64,000 nt of DNA from DASVNK01 sp036383895 (GTDB lineage: Bacteria; Verrucomicrobiota; Verrucomicrobiia; Limisphaerales; SXQI01), in contig DASVNK010000085.1 in the NCBI GenBank assembly GCA_036383895.1, forward strand, positions 62,001 through 126,000, given 5' to 3'. The position numbers and the translations under genes are program-made. Below, one piece after another: positions 40,749-49,764 of the stretch; positions within the stretch are counted from its first letter, which is position 1, and the number at the start of each line of letters is the position of its first letter. The notes under the pieces are model-generated. The model was given only the letters and a program-made list of their open reading frames with translations, made no database searches and was not told the origin of the DNA.

Positions 40749-40826
40749 ATGATCACGAACAACGATTCGTGGTCACTCGGTCCATGTCCGAACAAAAGCC
40801 TCGACCTCGAGTCTCCTGTTCGCCCA
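40749..40826 (+). repeat. Structured dispersed repeat, copy 2
   Basis: This copy pairs with 12880-12960. It keeps the stems TGATCACGA/TCGTGGTCA (40750-40775) and CGAACA/TGTTCG (40789-40794 with 40817-40822). The inner hairpin arms are CTCGA and TCGAG (40800-40811), different in both arms from copy 1 but again perfectly paired; this is covariation. About 130 bases later an eight-unit array follows, as in copy 1. In both copies a frame MIT-N-SWSLG is open. Confidence 0.8.
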
Positions 40827-40955
40827 TTTCAGCCGACTGACCACTGCCCTTCTCACAGCTCGGAACCGTTCTGCCCACATGCGCATTATCCTAATCGGGA
40901 ATTGGGATTTCCTTGGCATTTGGTATTTGGAATTTGGTCATTTGCTCATCCATCA

Positions 40956-41043
40956 CACACCCGACTCACACCCGACTCACACCCGACTCACACCCGGCTC
41001 ACACACAGCTCGCACACAGCTCACACACAGCTCACACACAAAA
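40956..41043. repeat. Eight-unit tandem array of an 11-base repeat
   Basis: Eight units of 11 bases run without spacers. The first three are CACACCCGACT, then CACACCCGGCT, CACACACAGCT, CGCACACAGCT, CACACACAGCT and CACACACAAAA, a graded drift. An ATTTGG-rich stretch (40917-40946) precedes it. The 40680-41254 interval holds no gene, only copy 2 of the structured repeat and this array. Confidence 0.93.
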
Positions 41044-41254
41044 AACACCTTGCGCACACACAGCTCCATCGCACGCTCATCGCTCACCATCAATTACTTA
41101 CAATATTGCAACACGGAAAAGTCTACAAAAAAACACACACCTTCAACAGCGCGCCGTCCGCTGCCAGGTCGACCCGCACTTCAATCGCACCCTTCACTCC
41201 CCTATTGCGCATTTTAGGCACCCACTCCATGATGCGCACAAAGGAGGATTGTGC

Positions 41255-41851
41255 ATGGCGGCAGGGGGCCATAGAGCACCGGGATTAAACCGTACTCTGA
41301 TTTTCGTCGATGAGGGGAACCTCACCGGCATTTGCAGCAAGTTGAACCGGTCGATTGACTGGTTGAAACTTCGCGAGCAACTGTCGCGCGAGCACGACGT
41401 GCTCGAGGTATTTATCTTCGCCGGGCTCCCACCAAACACACCGGAATGGACTGAGTTCCGGTTGAAGCGCGAACGGTTTCTACATTGGCTCGAAAGCGAA
41501 GCCTTCTACGTGATCCGCAAACAAGGCCGTCCCACGACGCAACAGGCTTACAAAGCCAATGTCGACGTGATGATGGCGGTCGATGTCACGGAGTTGGCCA
41601 TGGAAATAAAGCCCGACACCATCGTTTTGGTGACCGGCGACGGCGATTTCGGCTATGTGGCGTGCAGATTACGGCGCCGCGGCATCCATGTGGTGGTGGC
41701 TGCGTTCGAGAACAATCTCGGGGAAGATCTAAAGATCTCGGCGAGTTCCTTCCTGGATCTTGGCCGGATTATCAAAGGAGCAGAGTTCAAAGCCGGATCC
41801 GATGATCATCCCCGCACCGGAGTTGAGACGGGCGTGGTCGGGAATAGTTGA
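41255..41851 (+). CDS. NYN/LabA-like domain protein (putative RNase)
   Basis: This protein has 198 residues from ATG 41255, which has AGGAGG eight bases upstream. Longer frames run through the tandem array and are rejected. The PIN-like NYN fold has Asp at FVDEGNLTG (about 17-25), KANVDVMMAVDV (about 100-111) and VTGDGDFGYV (about 122-131), the three acidic clusters that bind metal in the family. NYN proteins are nucleases or RNA-processing factors in many bacteria. Biological target unknown; it stands alone after the repeat region. Confidence 0.85.
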   Translation: MAAGGHRAPGLNRTLIFVDEGNLTGICSKLNRSIDWLKLREQLSREHDVLEVFIFAGLPPNTPEWTEFRLKRERFLHWLESEAFYVIRKQGRPTTQQAYKANVDVMMAVDVTELAMEIKPDTIVLVTGDGDFGYVACRLRRRGIHVVVAAFENNLGEDLKISASSFLDLGRIIKGAEFKAGSDDHPRTGVETGVVGNS

Positions 41852-41925
41852 GCAATCGGCGCGGTCGGGTCGGGAGGAAATTATTGCGAAACGTTGGCTC
41901 TGTGGCATTTTCATCCGCATAGAAT

Positions 41926-42264
41926 ATGGAGAAGCCAAAGATCATTGCTTACCTGAAACCGAGTTGCGGCTGGAGCCAGGGCGTGCGCGCGATCATGCGC
42001 AAGTACGATCTGCCCTTCGAAGATCGGGATATCATCAATAATCCGACGCAGCGGCAGGAGATGATCGAGAAGAGCGGACAGATGCTGAGCCCGTGCGTGG
42101 AAGTGAACGGACGAATGCTCGCCGACATCAGCGGTGAAGAAGTCGAAGCCTATCTGCTCGCAAACAATCTGGTCGCAGCCAATGAGCGCCAACCGGACGC
42201 ACCCACTAACCAGGCTTGCGCCACGCACGAACCAGAAAGTTCCTGGATTCCGTTCCGCCGATAA
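41926..42264 (+). CDS. Glutaredoxin-like protein with a monothiol CGWS site
   Basis: This 112-residue protein's first half is the thioredoxin fold with active site C14-G-W-S17 (monothiol, where dithiol types have CPYC). The cis-Pro position is in MLSPCVEVNG and the C-terminal GEEVEAYLLANNL helix follows. A disordered tail of about 25 residues ends the protein. Monothiol glutaredoxins handle glutathione adducts and iron-sulfur clusters. A strong terminator follows the gene. Confidence 0.87.
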   Translation: MEKPKIIAYLKPSCGWSQGVRAIMRKYDLPFEDRDIINNPTQRQEMIEKSGQMLSPCVEVNGRMLADISGEEVEAYLLANNLVAANERQPDAPTNQACATHEPESSWIPFRR

Positions 42265-42283
42265 TCAGCTTGGTAACTTTTGC

Positions 42284-42320
42284 CGCCGTCACGGTTTCGC
42301 CGCGACGGCGTTTTTCTTTT
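42284..42320 (+). terminator. Rho-independent terminator after the glutaredoxin gene
   Basis: An outer seven-base-pair stem CGCCGTC/GACGGCG with an inner CGG/CCG pair around TTTCG is followed by TTTTTCTTTT. The T tail ends at the stop of the convergent gene at 42319. Confidence 0.88.
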
Positions 42321-43509
42321 AGCGCTGGACCTTCGACATCCAGTTGCCCACCGCGAGCATGATTCGTGATTTGATAATCGCGGTCAGCAATGCGATCGCA
42401 ATTCCCGAGGCAGTGATGATGTCCTTACCGTTATCCAAGTCCCAAAACCGATAACGCCAGTCGCCGGGCTTAATAAAATATGGGAGCCAGCGGTTGCCCG
42501 CGAAGAAGGCATTGTCCGCCGCAGAACTGATCAAAAATCCAGAAAAGGGATATTGGACCGCCATAAACGCAGCAAGAAACGCGACCCCCAGCGCGCCAGC
42601 CAGCAGCCAATCGCGCCAAAACTTCGCCGGTTTTCCGAAGCGGGCCATGATCAGGTCAATTGCGATTGCCGGAAAGACCAGCAGTAACGGGAACGACGGC
42701 GGAACCATCCGGTCAACCGGGTTATAAATTGGAGCGAGCAACGGTTGCGCTTTGAAGAGCGGAAGAATCCAGATCATTCCGAGCATGATGGCCATGTAGA
42801 CGAGGGCGGCGCCGGTGGCGGCCCATTTCGTTTTCGAAGCGCGCGCGGCGGCAACAAGGTAGGTGGGGTAAATGGCGCAGGAGAGTTGGTAAAAAAGCAT
42901 GCCGCGCTGCTGGTTGGGGTAGCTTTTTTCCGTGACGATGATCGTGGACATCGCGAGCAGCACACCCGCGGCATAGGTGAAAAGAAGTCCGCCGCTGCGT
43001 TGGCCGGTGCGGTTTTGCCAGGAAAGGACGAGGAGCATTGAACCGATCGCCACGGCGTACATGCCGGCAGCCAGCACGGTGTGAGGCGGGCTGAGAATTT
43101 CGACGTCGAGCCCGTAAGCGTTGTGCCACCAGTCATCGAATGGCGCGGAGAGCAACATGGCGAAGGCGCCCCAAATGATTACCCAGGCGCCGAGCGGCGC
43201 GCGGAATGGCCCGAGACTAATCGCCGCAGCGCGCTCTTCTGGAGTTCCAAAATAGGTCGCCCGCAGGGCGAGCCATCCAGCCGTGAAGCCGGGGAGCACC
43301 CCACCAATGTGAATGGTGATATGTGCCGGAGTCCAGAAGGTGTCGCGGCCGATCGTGGAATGCCATGAGATGTCCCAGAGCGCCCCGATGGGAATGCAGG
43401 TAGCCCCAAAAACAACCGCGAGACAATACCAGGGCAGCGCGGAAACTTTCGCTGCCGCAGAAATGCGGTCGGCAGGCGAATCGAATGGTGTGGAAACCAC
43501 CGCTTCCAT
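42319..43509 (-). CDS. Polytopic membrane protein, unknown
   Basis: This protein has 396 residues from ATG 43509; upstream in-frame codons lack support. It has about nine or ten hydrophobic helices. Conserved-looking polar motifs are in the loops: DISWHSTIGRDTFWTPAH near residue 45 and LDVEILSPPHTVLA near residue 135. Proteins with this WHxxxGRDTFWxPxH layout are found in several phyla without known function. It is convergent with the glutaredoxin gene and divergent from DUF1080, 66 bases away. Confidence 0.72.
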   Translation of the reverse strand: MEAVVSTPFDSPADRISAAAKVSALPWYCLAVVFGATCIPIGALWDISWHSTIGRDTFWTPAHITIHIGGVLPGFTAGWLALRATYFGTPEERAAAISLGPFRAPLGAWVIIWGAFAMLLSAPFDDWWHNAYGLDVEILSPPHTVLAAGMYAVAIGSMLLVLSWQNRTGQRSGGLLFTYAAGVLLAMSTIIVTEKSYPNQQRGMLFYQLSCAIYPTYLVAAARASKTKWAATGAALVYMAIMLGMIWILPLFKAQPLLAPIYNPVDRMVPPSFPLLLVFPAIAIDLIMARFGKPAKFWRDWLLAGALGVAFLAAFMAVQYPFSGFLISSAADNAFFAGNRWLPYFIKPGDWRYRFWDLDNGKDIITASGIAIALLTAIIKSRIMLAVGNWMSKVQR

Positions 43510-43575
43510 GAAAGAAGACGCTAGCCCACAGCAGCGCGCATTGCCAGCAGAACGCACTCAAGATAAAGATGGGCC

Positions 43576-44292
43576 ATGAAGTTTCTACTGGTGCTCATGT
43601 TAGCCGCGTCGACTATTCTTTCGCGTGCGCAATCCACCGAATCATTTCCAAAAGCCTACATCGACGGAACGGGTCCGGGTTGGCGCGCGCTGAGTCTGAA
43701 AGATTTCACGAATGTAAATTGCGAACCGACCACCTGGAAATGGGAGGATGGGTTGTTCAAATGCACGGGCCAGCCGGTGGGAGTGATTCGCTCGATTCAG
43801 ACGGTCACGAATCTGGAGCTCGTTGTTGAATGGCGGCACTTGAAGGCGGGCGGCAACTCGGGAGTGTTTCTATGGGCCACGCCGGAATCGATCAAAGATT
43901 TAGAGGCAGGAAAAGGACGTCTGCCGACCGGCATCGAAGTTCAGGTGCTGGATCACGGCTACACCGATCAATACGAAAAACAGACCGGTAAAAAGGCAGA
44001 TTGGTTCACGACAAATGGAGACGTTTTTCCGACGGGAACAACGAAGATGATTCCGTTCCCGCCCGTCTCACCGGGCGGCGAGCGCAGTTTCCCGCGCAAG
44101 AACCTGAGCAAAGGCGTCGGCGAGTGGAACCACTATTACGTGCGGGCGATCAATGGCGAAGTGCGCCTGTGGGTGAACGGCGAAGAAGTTTCGGGCGGTT
44201 CCAATTCCCGCCCGGCCACTGGTTATCTCTGCCTGGAATCGGAAGGCGCGCCGATTGAGTTCAGGAATCTGCGCCTCCGCGAGTTACCTTAA
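43576..44292 (+). CDS. DUF1080 (3-keto-disaccharide hydrolase family) secreted protein
   Basis: This protein has 238 residues with a signal peptide (about 18 residues). The concanavalin-like body has WEDGLFKCTGQPVGVIRS, LELVVEWRHLKAGGNSGVFLWA, GIEVQVLDHGY, EWNHYYVRAINGEVRLWVNGEEVSG-like and IEFRNLRLREL motifs, the DUF1080 pattern. The family includes 3-keto-disaccharide hydrolases and is expanded in Verrucomicrobia/Planctomycetes. It is convergent with the pseudopilin gene, with a nine-base gap. Confidence 0.9.
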   Translation: MKFLLVLMLAASTILSRAQSTESFPKAYIDGTGPGWRALSLKDFTNVNCEPTTWKWEDGLFKCTGQPVGVIRSIQTVTNLELVVEWRHLKAGGNSGVFLWATPESIKDLEAGKGRLPTGIEVQVLDHGYTDQYEKQTGKKADWFTTNGDVFPTGTTKMIPFPPVSPGGERSFPRKNLSKGVGEWNHYYVRAINGEVRLWVNGEEVSGGSNSRPATGYLCLESEGAPIEFRNLRLRELP

Positions 44293-44301
44293 AGAACAAA
44301 A

Positions 44302-45102
44302 CTAGAGGGGCTTGTCTGGAACGTAGGTCGCCAAACGGAAGCGTTCAAGGTCGCGATCGCCTGCTTTGGTCGTCTTGTCCAAGCCCTTCAGCTTTGCGGT
44401 CGTTCCTTCACGCCAGCGCCAATATTCCGCATGGCCATCTGCAAACGAAACCTGCCCAGAATTCCCATGACGGGAAGCGGGAGTGTTCTGCCAAAAACCC
44501 GCATTCTTCACAGTGGCTCGAACTGCATAGAAGCCGTCGTCAATGCTGGTTGATTCTTCATCAACGAAAACGTAGGCCTCAGTCGGAGACGGAGCGACGA
44601 TGGAAGATAGCTTGGTGAAATATGACAAACCCGGATTAACGAAGGTAGCTTCGGGAGGCCCGTTCATCCGACCACTCATCGAGAAACTTCGAACGCGCGT
44701 ATATTTTTTGCTTCCGACAGAGTAGGCGATGTCATTCGGGCAACGATAGATCTCCAACGTGTTGTTATAGGCCCACAGCTTGCCAACCTTGATATCGTTT
44801 ATGTTGGTAGCGCCGGGCATCACATTGACGTTGCCGCTGATCCACGCCTGGGGGCTCGCCAGAAAGTTGGGCACCAGCTTATCATCCTGGTCGTGGGCAT
44901 ACATAACCCAGCAAAGCTGCAACTGCTTCAGGTTGTTGAGGCACTTTGTAGCGCCTGCTTTCGACTTTGCTTTGCTGAGCGCAGGCAAAAGCATACCGGC
45001 CAGAATCGCGATGATTGCGATCACGACTAGAAGTTCGATGAGGGTGAAGGCGCGGAGAGCAGTCCAACGACTTCGGCTTCCTGACGTGGTTCGGGTGCAC
45101 AT
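44302..45102 (-). CDS. Prepilin-type (pseudopilin-like) protein
   Basis: This 266-residue protein has a basic leader, then AFTLIELLVVIAIIAILAG. It has a CLNNLKQLQLCW segment, Cys-bearing loops and VSFADGHAEYWRWREGT near the end, as in the proteins at 2066 and 36798. The gene is alone on its strand between DUF1080 and the sugar-isomerase-like gene. The prepilin peptidase is not in the window. Confidence 0.85.
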   Translation of the reverse strand: MCTRTTSGSRSRWTALRAFTLIELLVVIAIIAILAGMLLPALSKAKSKAGATKCLNNLKQLQLCWVMYAHDQDDKLVPNFLASPQAWISGNVNVMPGATNINDIKVGKLWAYNNTLEIYRCPNDIAYSVGSKKYTRVRSFSMSGRMNGPPEATFVNPGLSYFTKLSSIVAPSPTEAYVFVDEESTSIDDGFYAVRATVKNAGFWQNTPASRHGNSGQVSFADGHAEYWRWREGTTAKLKGLDKTTKAGDRDLERFRLATYVPDKPL

Positions 45103-45181
45103 ATAATCTCTGGGTTTTGTAAAGTTTGTCTGGAAAATGCGTTGTATGCAAGTGTGCGTTAAAAAGCACAGCTAACCGGAA

Positions 45182-46117
45182 TTACGCGATCCCGAACGCC
45201 TTTCGGAATAGCTCAATGCTCTCCGGCACCGCGACGTCTGGGTTCGCTTTGCCTTCGAACTCGAGGGAAATGTAGCCGCGGTAATTTACTTTTTGGAGGA
45301 TGGAGGCGACGCGTTTGTAGTCGAGGTCGAGGGTGTACCATTCGCCGCCGCCCTGGTAGGTTTTGGCCTGAACGAAGACCGTCTTTGGCGCGATCATTTC
45401 GAGCTTCGGATATGGGTCTTCGAGAAAGTTGCCCGTGTCCATAAGGCCGCCGAGCCAGGGGGAATCGATGGCGTTGAGGATCCGTAACAAACCTTCGGGA
45501 GTGCGGGTCAGTCCCCAATGGTTTTCGAGCGAGAGAATAACCCCACATTCTGCTGCTTTTGGCAGGCACTTTTCAATGCAATCGATGCACCACTTGAAAC
45601 CTTCGTCTTCGGTGACACCATCAAGAATTGGTTCCACCCCGCGCTTGGCCATCAACTCGTCGAAAGACTTGATCGTGTTCCAACGGCCGGAATTTAAACG
45701 GATGGTTGGAATGCCCATTTGATAGGCGAGTTCGATGCACTTGATGGTGTGTTCAACGTTTTTCTGGCGCTCTTCGGCAGAGGGATCGACAAAATCCTGG
45801 TGAATCGAGAGGCAAATGAGGTCAACGCCATTGACAAATGCAGTGCGTTTGAGCTTCTGGAGGTAGCTGCGATCTTCTGAATCCATCTGGCGATGGAGAA
45901 TATCCACGCCGTTTACGCCGAGCGCTGCAGCCTTTTCAATGACGGTTTCGACAGGAACCTTCGGATCGCGAAAGTGCCAGTAGGAATAAGTTGAGATGCC
46001 GAGCTTTGGCTTAGCGGTGCTTGTTGAAGTTTTTTCGGCGGCGTGCGTGCCAGGCAGAGCGAACGTTGCAGCTCCGAAAGCCGCAGCGCCGAGGAAATTC
46101 CTCCGTGAGGTTTGCAT
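45182..46117 (-). CDS. Tat-exported sugar phosphate isomerase/epimerase-like TIM barrel
   Basis: This 311-residue protein has a twin-arginine leader (SRRNFLGAAAFGAATFA). The AP-endonuclease-2/xylose-isomerase-like barrel has LGISTYSYWHF at the start, VDLICLSIHQD, LSLENHWGLT (Glu ligand), GGLMDTGNF and GYISLEFEG near the end. These are metal-dependent sugar isomerases or epimerases, common in Verrucomicrobia for keto-sugar breakdown. With the DUF1080 hydrolase nearby this may belong to disaccharide use, by inference. Confidence 0.87.
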   Translation of the reverse strand: MQTSRRNFLGAAAFGAATFALPGTHAAEKTSTSTAKPKLGISTYSYWHFRDPKVPVETVIEKAAALGVNGVDILHRQMDSEDRSYLQKLKRTAFVNGVDLICLSIHQDFVDPSAEERQKNVEHTIKCIELAYQMGIPTIRLNSGRWNTIKSFDELMAKRGVEPILDGVTEDEGFKWCIDCIEKCLPKAAECGVILSLENHWGLTRTPEGLLRILNAIDSPWLGGLMDTGNFLEDPYPKLEMIAPKTVFVQAKTYQGGGEWYTLDLDYKRVASILQKVNYRGYISLEFEGKANPDVAVPESIELFRKAFGIA

Positions 46118-46190
46118 GTGGCAGCTTTTGCCTTTAGCCGCTGAGTTGCAAGGCAGAAGAACGCTCGCGCTGGTGCCGCGTTTCAGGGAG

Positions 46191-46478
46191 CTAATCGCCT
46201 AACGTGCTTAATTCACCCACCGGGCGCGTAAACGTGTTACGGGCCGGAACCGCAACCAGAGCTTCAGCGGCGTTTGGAACGCTATCGGACAACGCTGTGA
46301 ACGGCAGGCTTACGACGAACAAAGCTGTGCCGAGAATCGTTGCGACGAAACTCACAGGGCGCACCACGATGATATCCGCGGCGGCGGCTTCGAAAGTGTC
46401 ATCCTCGAAGGCGTTGGTGGAAGGTGCTGACCCGAGCAGCGTGACGGCACAGATGACGACGGTAAGAACGCGTTTCAT
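46191..46478 (-). CDS. Small exported protein of an uncharacterised family
   Basis: This 95-residue protein's ATG is preceded by AGGAGG at an ideal four-base spacing. It has a signal peptide (about 24 residues), then a region with IIVVRPVSFVATILGTALFVVSLPF, SVPNAAEALVAVPARNTFTRPVGEL. This pattern recurs in many Gram-negative genomes in short exported proteins of unknown role (sometimes mislabelled as transporters). A single hydrophobic stretch remains after cleavage. Confidence 0.72.
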   Translation of the reverse strand: MKRVLTVVICAVTLLGSAPSTNAFEDDTFEAAAADIIVVRPVSFVATILGTALFVVSLPFTALSDSVPNAAEALVAVPARNTFTRPVGELSTLGD

Positions 46479-46581
46479 AATCCTCCTGGTTCAGCCATCT
46501 TCGCGAATTGGCAGAAAAAGCACAAGGCACTATCCGAAAGCTTTACGAAAGCTTTTGGAGCCGAACGTCAAATCGCTGACG

Positions 46582-47241
46582 CTATTTGGTCGGTGTATAG
46601 GTCATTTCGCGGGACCGACCCGTGCCGGCGAGCACCGGTTGCAGGACTTTCCAGATCGTTGCCGCGATAATGCGATGGCCTTCGGCGGTGGGATGAATTC
46701 GATCGGCCTGGTTTAGCTCCGCTTTGCCGCCGACACCTTCGAGGAGGAACGGAATGAGCGTGGCGTTGTTCTGCTTTGCGACGCGCGGGAAAACTTCGCG
46801 ATACCGGGCGGTGTAATCCTTCCCCATATTTTCCGGCATCTGCATTCCGGCGATGAGAATCTGCACGTTCGGATTTTTTTGGCGGACTTTCTCGACGATG
46901 CCTTGAAGGTTTTTTTCAGTTTCCGTGGGATCGATGCCGCGCAAACCGTCGTTTCCGCCGAGTTCGAGCAGGAGGACATCGACCGGATTCCGCAAAAGCC
47001 AACCGATGCGGCGAAGGCCGCCGGCGGTTGTGTCGCCACTGACGCCGCCGTTGATGACTTTGTATTTCAGGCCGTGTTGATCGATTTTCTCCTGCAGCAA
47101 GGCGGGGAAAGCTTCTTCAGGGTCGAGGCCATAGCCCGCGGCGATGCTGTCGCCAAGCACGAGAATGGACTTTTGCGCAGCGACGGCAGCTTGCATGGAA
47201 AGTGCGGAAAACAGGATCAGCAGCGAAACAATCCGGATCAT
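46582..47241 (-). CDS. tesA: SGNH-type esterase/lysophospholipase (TesA-like)
   Basis: This protein has 219 residues with a signal peptide (about 21). The SGNH blocks are complete: GDSIAAGYGL (S32), GGVSGDTTAGG, GGNDGLRGIDP and DRIHPTAEGH. TesA/arylesterase enzymes hydrolyse acyl-CoA, lysophospholipids and aryl esters in the periplasm. Length equals the family. It lies in a minus-strand run with the small genes at 47275 and 47492. Confidence 0.93.
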   Translation of the reverse strand: MIRIVSLLILFSALSMQAAVAAQKSILVLGDSIAAGYGLDPEEAFPALLQEKIDQHGLKYKVINGGVSGDTTAGGLRRIGWLLRNPVDVLLLELGGNDGLRGIDPTETEKNLQGIVEKVRQKNPNVQILIAGMQMPENMGKDYTARYREVFPRVAKQNNATLIPFLLEGVGGKAELNQADRIHPTAEGHRIIAATIWKVLQPVLAGTGRSREMTYTPTK

Positions 47242-47274
47242 GCACAGGCAATGTGTGCAGCGAACCGGCGATGG

Positions 47275-47484
47275 TCAAGTAGCAGAGCGGGAAACTTCGT
47301 TCAGCGGATTGGCGGGAGGCGTAGCCTTTCCGGCCCACATGAGCAACGCGCTGCTGAGCGCTTCGCGGGTCTCGAACTCGAAGGTGGCTTCCTGCCCAGA
47401 TTTGAGAACCACCTTGATGGTGTTGTCGTCGAAGGAAAGGAGCCGGATATCTTCGGGGTTTATTGAGTGAAAACGGTCTGCCAT
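47275..47484 (-). CDS. Small hypothetical protein
   Basis: This 69-residue protein starts at ATG 47484. It has no signal peptide or membrane segment. Its segments INPEDIRLLSFDDNTIKVVLKSGQ and ATFEFETREALSSALLMW look like a small beta-alpha fold. No family is recognised. It lies seven bases after the receiver gene on the same strand, so both are likely cotranscribed. Confidence 0.6.
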   Translation of the reverse strand: MADRFHSINPEDIRLLSFDDNTIKVVLKSGQEATFEFETREALSSALLMWAGKATPPANPLNEVSRSAT

Positions 47485-47491
47485 TGGCTTG

Positions 47492-47992
47492 TTATGGTTT
47501 GCTCGCTTTATCGTATTGGGCCGACGAATTATCCTGCACCCCGGCAAGGCCATAGTAAATCTGGTTGGCACGGCGCACCTCGGTAAAAAGCTCGAGGGAG
47601 GCAACAGCTTTGGTCAGGTCCGCGAGCTGGCGTTCCTTAATAATGTATGCGTTCGCGCCGCGATCGAAGGCCTGCTGCAGGAGCTGATCCTGATGCGAAC
47701 CAGCCAGAACAAGGATCGGCACGTGCGCATACTCAGGATGATCGCGAATCCAGCCGAGCAGCGCCATGCTACTGCCGTCAGGGTTGGTCAAATCGAGGAT
47801 GATAAAGGACGGCAGCGGATAACTTCCGCGATCTCCATAAATCCCGACGCCGCGGAGATAAAGGATCGCTTCATTGCCGTAACGAGCAATTTTCAACGGA
47901 TTGCGGATATCGGCTTTGCGGAAAGCCTGCTCGAGAAGGTAGATGAAATCTTTGTCGTTCTCGACGAGTAGAATAACGCTCGTTTGCTTCAT
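47492..47992 (-). CDS. Single-domain response regulator
   Basis: This 166-residue receiver has LLVENDKDF (acidic pocket with Glu and Asp), the phosphorylation Asp in IILDLTNPDGS, VLAGSHQD and the Lys in IIKERQ. It has no output domain and an Rcp1-like C-terminal extension of about 25 residues. It is an orphan here: no kinase gene is adjacent. An inverted repeat at 48002-48065 lies in its upstream region. Confidence 0.82.
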   Translation of the reverse strand: MKQTSVILLVENDKDFIYLLEQAFRKADIRNPLKIARYGNEAILYLRGVGIYGDRGSYPLPSFIILDLTNPDGSSMALLGWIRDHPEYAHVPILVLAGSHQDQLLQQAFDRGANAYIIKERQLADLTKAVASLELFTEVRRANQIYYGLAGVQDNSSAQYDKASKP

Positions 47993-48001
47993 TAACTGAC
48001 C

Positions 48002-48065
48002 TCAGGCCTGCTATTTAACTGTTTTCGCTCTCGTCTTCTCGACTCCCCGCCGCGGCAGGGCCTGA
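48002..48065. promoter_or_regulatory. Inverted repeat upstream of the receiver gene
   Basis: CTCAGGCCTGC at one end and GCAGGGCCTGAG at the other form an about 11-base-pair stem (one bulged G) around a loop of about 40 bases. It lies in the 193-base gap before the receiver gene on the minus strand and after the GH57 stop. It could be a leader hairpin, but no T-tract follows. Confidence 0.35.
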
Positions 48066-48185
48066 GTACGGAACCGCACCTATAAAGCCATGGGTAAGAA
48101 CGGACATCAATCGGGGCATTCCCTGAATACTTGTTCCGGGTGCTCTCCGTGGTTCGTAATCAAGAGCTTGCGAGCGTGCGGCGGC

Positions 48186-49760
48186 TTAGGCCCAAAATCG
48201 GTAATCGACTTCAGGAAAGATATTGTCCAGTTGCTCAACGGTTTCCAACCATACGGCGTCAATCGAGGTGCTGGTTAACTGGTCATGGATGGCTATGAAT
48301 CGCAGAAGATGATCCTTAACGCGGCGTTTAGCGTATTCAGGGCTGGTGCCGGTGCGCATAATGAAGGGCCAATCGCTGGATTGAGCGAGGAGAAGTTCGC
48401 GGGCGGCTTGCTTTAAGGCGCGATGGGTCAGCTCGGAAGGTGACTGATACTTACGCGCGAGTTCGGTCATACGCTGTTGAGCGATGTCCAGGTGGGGGTA
48501 AATCCAGGCGTTCGTTTCGTTGAGCCAAACTTTCCAATAACCTTCTTCACCCCAGGAGGAGGAACTTGGCCGCGCGATCTGATGCGTGTTGTGCTCCTTG
48601 AGGTATTCGGATGGCGTGGTGAGCTTGACGACGTTCTGATCGAAAGTCGCCTTACGCACGAAGTAATCGATAAATTCCGGGCCTTCATACCACCAGTGAC
48701 CGAAGAGTTCCCCGTCATAGGGCGCGAGGATGAAGGGCGGACGATCCATCACGCGCGCAGCGGAGCGGACCTGTTCGATACGTGCGTCCAGGAAATGTTG
48801 GGCGTGACCGGCGGCGGCGTGAAGGGCTTCGACTCGGTTGTAGACTTCCTTTTCTCCTGCTCCGCCGGTGATTTTGTGATACTTGATGCCGGTGAAACTG
48901 CGCTGCGGGGGCGCGGGCAGATAGGGCAGGATATAGTCGAGGTCGAGGTCGTAGGCGATGTCGCGATAAAAATCACGATAGCGCGCGTCGCCCGGATAAC
49001 CTTCGTTGCGGCTCCAGACTTGTTTAGCGGAATCGAAATCGCGCCCGAACGCAGCCACGCCGTTCTCGGTGTAGATCGGCGCGAAGGTGCCGTAGCGAGG
49101 TTGTGGCTTTGCGAACAGGATCCCGTGTGTTTCGGTGACGAACCAACGAATATTGGCTTCTTTGAGAACATCTTCGACCCCGGCGACGTAGGCACATTCC
49201 GGAAGCCAAATGCCGCGGGGATCCCGGCCGAAACAGGAGCGATAATGATCGCGCGCGACCAAAACCTGGGCACGCACGGATTGTGGATGGTTTTCGAGCA
49301 GCGGCAAAAGCGCGTGTGTTGCCGCTGAAGTAATGATTTCGAGTTTACCGGCATCCTGAAGTTTCCTGAACGCCGTGATCAGATTCCCGTCGTAGCTGTC
49401 CCAGGTAGCTCGGACTTTCTTGAAGCGGTTCAGGTAAAACTCTGCGAGCGGGTGAAACGGTTTGTCCCAGTAGGTGCGATGCGTTTCTTTTTCCGCAAGT
49501 TCGATCAGCCCGTCAAGATAGCGGATGTACCGTTTTTGGAGGAGTTCATCGAGGAACATCGAACAGAGCGGCGGTGTGAGCGAAATGGTGATCCGCGCGT
49601 CAATTTTGTCGTTGATCCAGCGATCGATCATCTCGATCAGCGGGATGTACGTTTCGGTGATCGCTTCGAAGAGCCAATTCTCTTCCAGGAAGCGGTCGTG
49701 TTCCGGGTGCCGCACGAAGGGCAAGTGGCAGTGCAGCACGAGTGCGAAGTAGCCTTCCAT
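48186..49760 (-). CDS. GH57 alpha-1,4-glucan branching enzyme (DUF1957 type)
   Basis: This protein has 524 residues. The GH57 barrel opens with YFALVLHCHLPFVRHPEHD. The catalytic pair is E188 in GIWLPECAY and D349 in APYDGELFGHWWYEG, as in archaeal/bacterial GH57 branching enzymes. The C-terminal helical region (about 400-510) fits the DUF1957 branching type. It makes alpha-1,6 branches in glycogen in the cytoplasm. It follows the DUF4912 gene with a four-base gap, and treZ and rluE are upstream in the same run. Confidence 0.93.
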   Translation of the reverse strand: MEGYFALVLHCHLPFVRHPEHDRFLEENWLFEAITETYIPLIEMIDRWINDKIDARITISLTPPLCSMFLDELLQKRYIRYLDGLIELAEKETHRTYWDKPFHPLAEFYLNRFKKVRATWDSYDGNLITAFRKLQDAGKLEIITSAATHALLPLLENHPQSVRAQVLVARDHYRSCFGRDPRGIWLPECAYVAGVEDVLKEANIRWFVTETHGILFAKPQPRYGTFAPIYTENGVAAFGRDFDSAKQVWSRNEGYPGDARYRDFYRDIAYDLDLDYILPYLPAPPQRSFTGIKYHKITGGAGEKEVYNRVEALHAAAGHAQHFLDARIEQVRSAARVMDRPPFILAPYDGELFGHWWYEGPEFIDYFVRKATFDQNVVKLTTPSEYLKEHNTHQIARPSSSSWGEEGYWKVWLNETNAWIYPHLDIAQQRMTELARKYQSPSELTHRALKQAARELLLAQSSDWPFIMRTGTSPEYAKRRVKDHLLRFIAIHDQLTSTSIDAVWLETVEQLDNIFPEVDYRFWA

Positions 49761-49764
49761 GCGC

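Noticed and set aside
40749..41254. Long open frames through the second tandem array, including an N-terminal extension of the NYN gene
   Set aside because: The extension is His/Thr/Ser-rich repeat sequence, and an ideal AGGAGG stands before ATG 41255.
48090..48278. A 62-codon plus frame before the GH57 stop
   Set aside because: It overlaps the GH57 gene end antisense and shows no family features.
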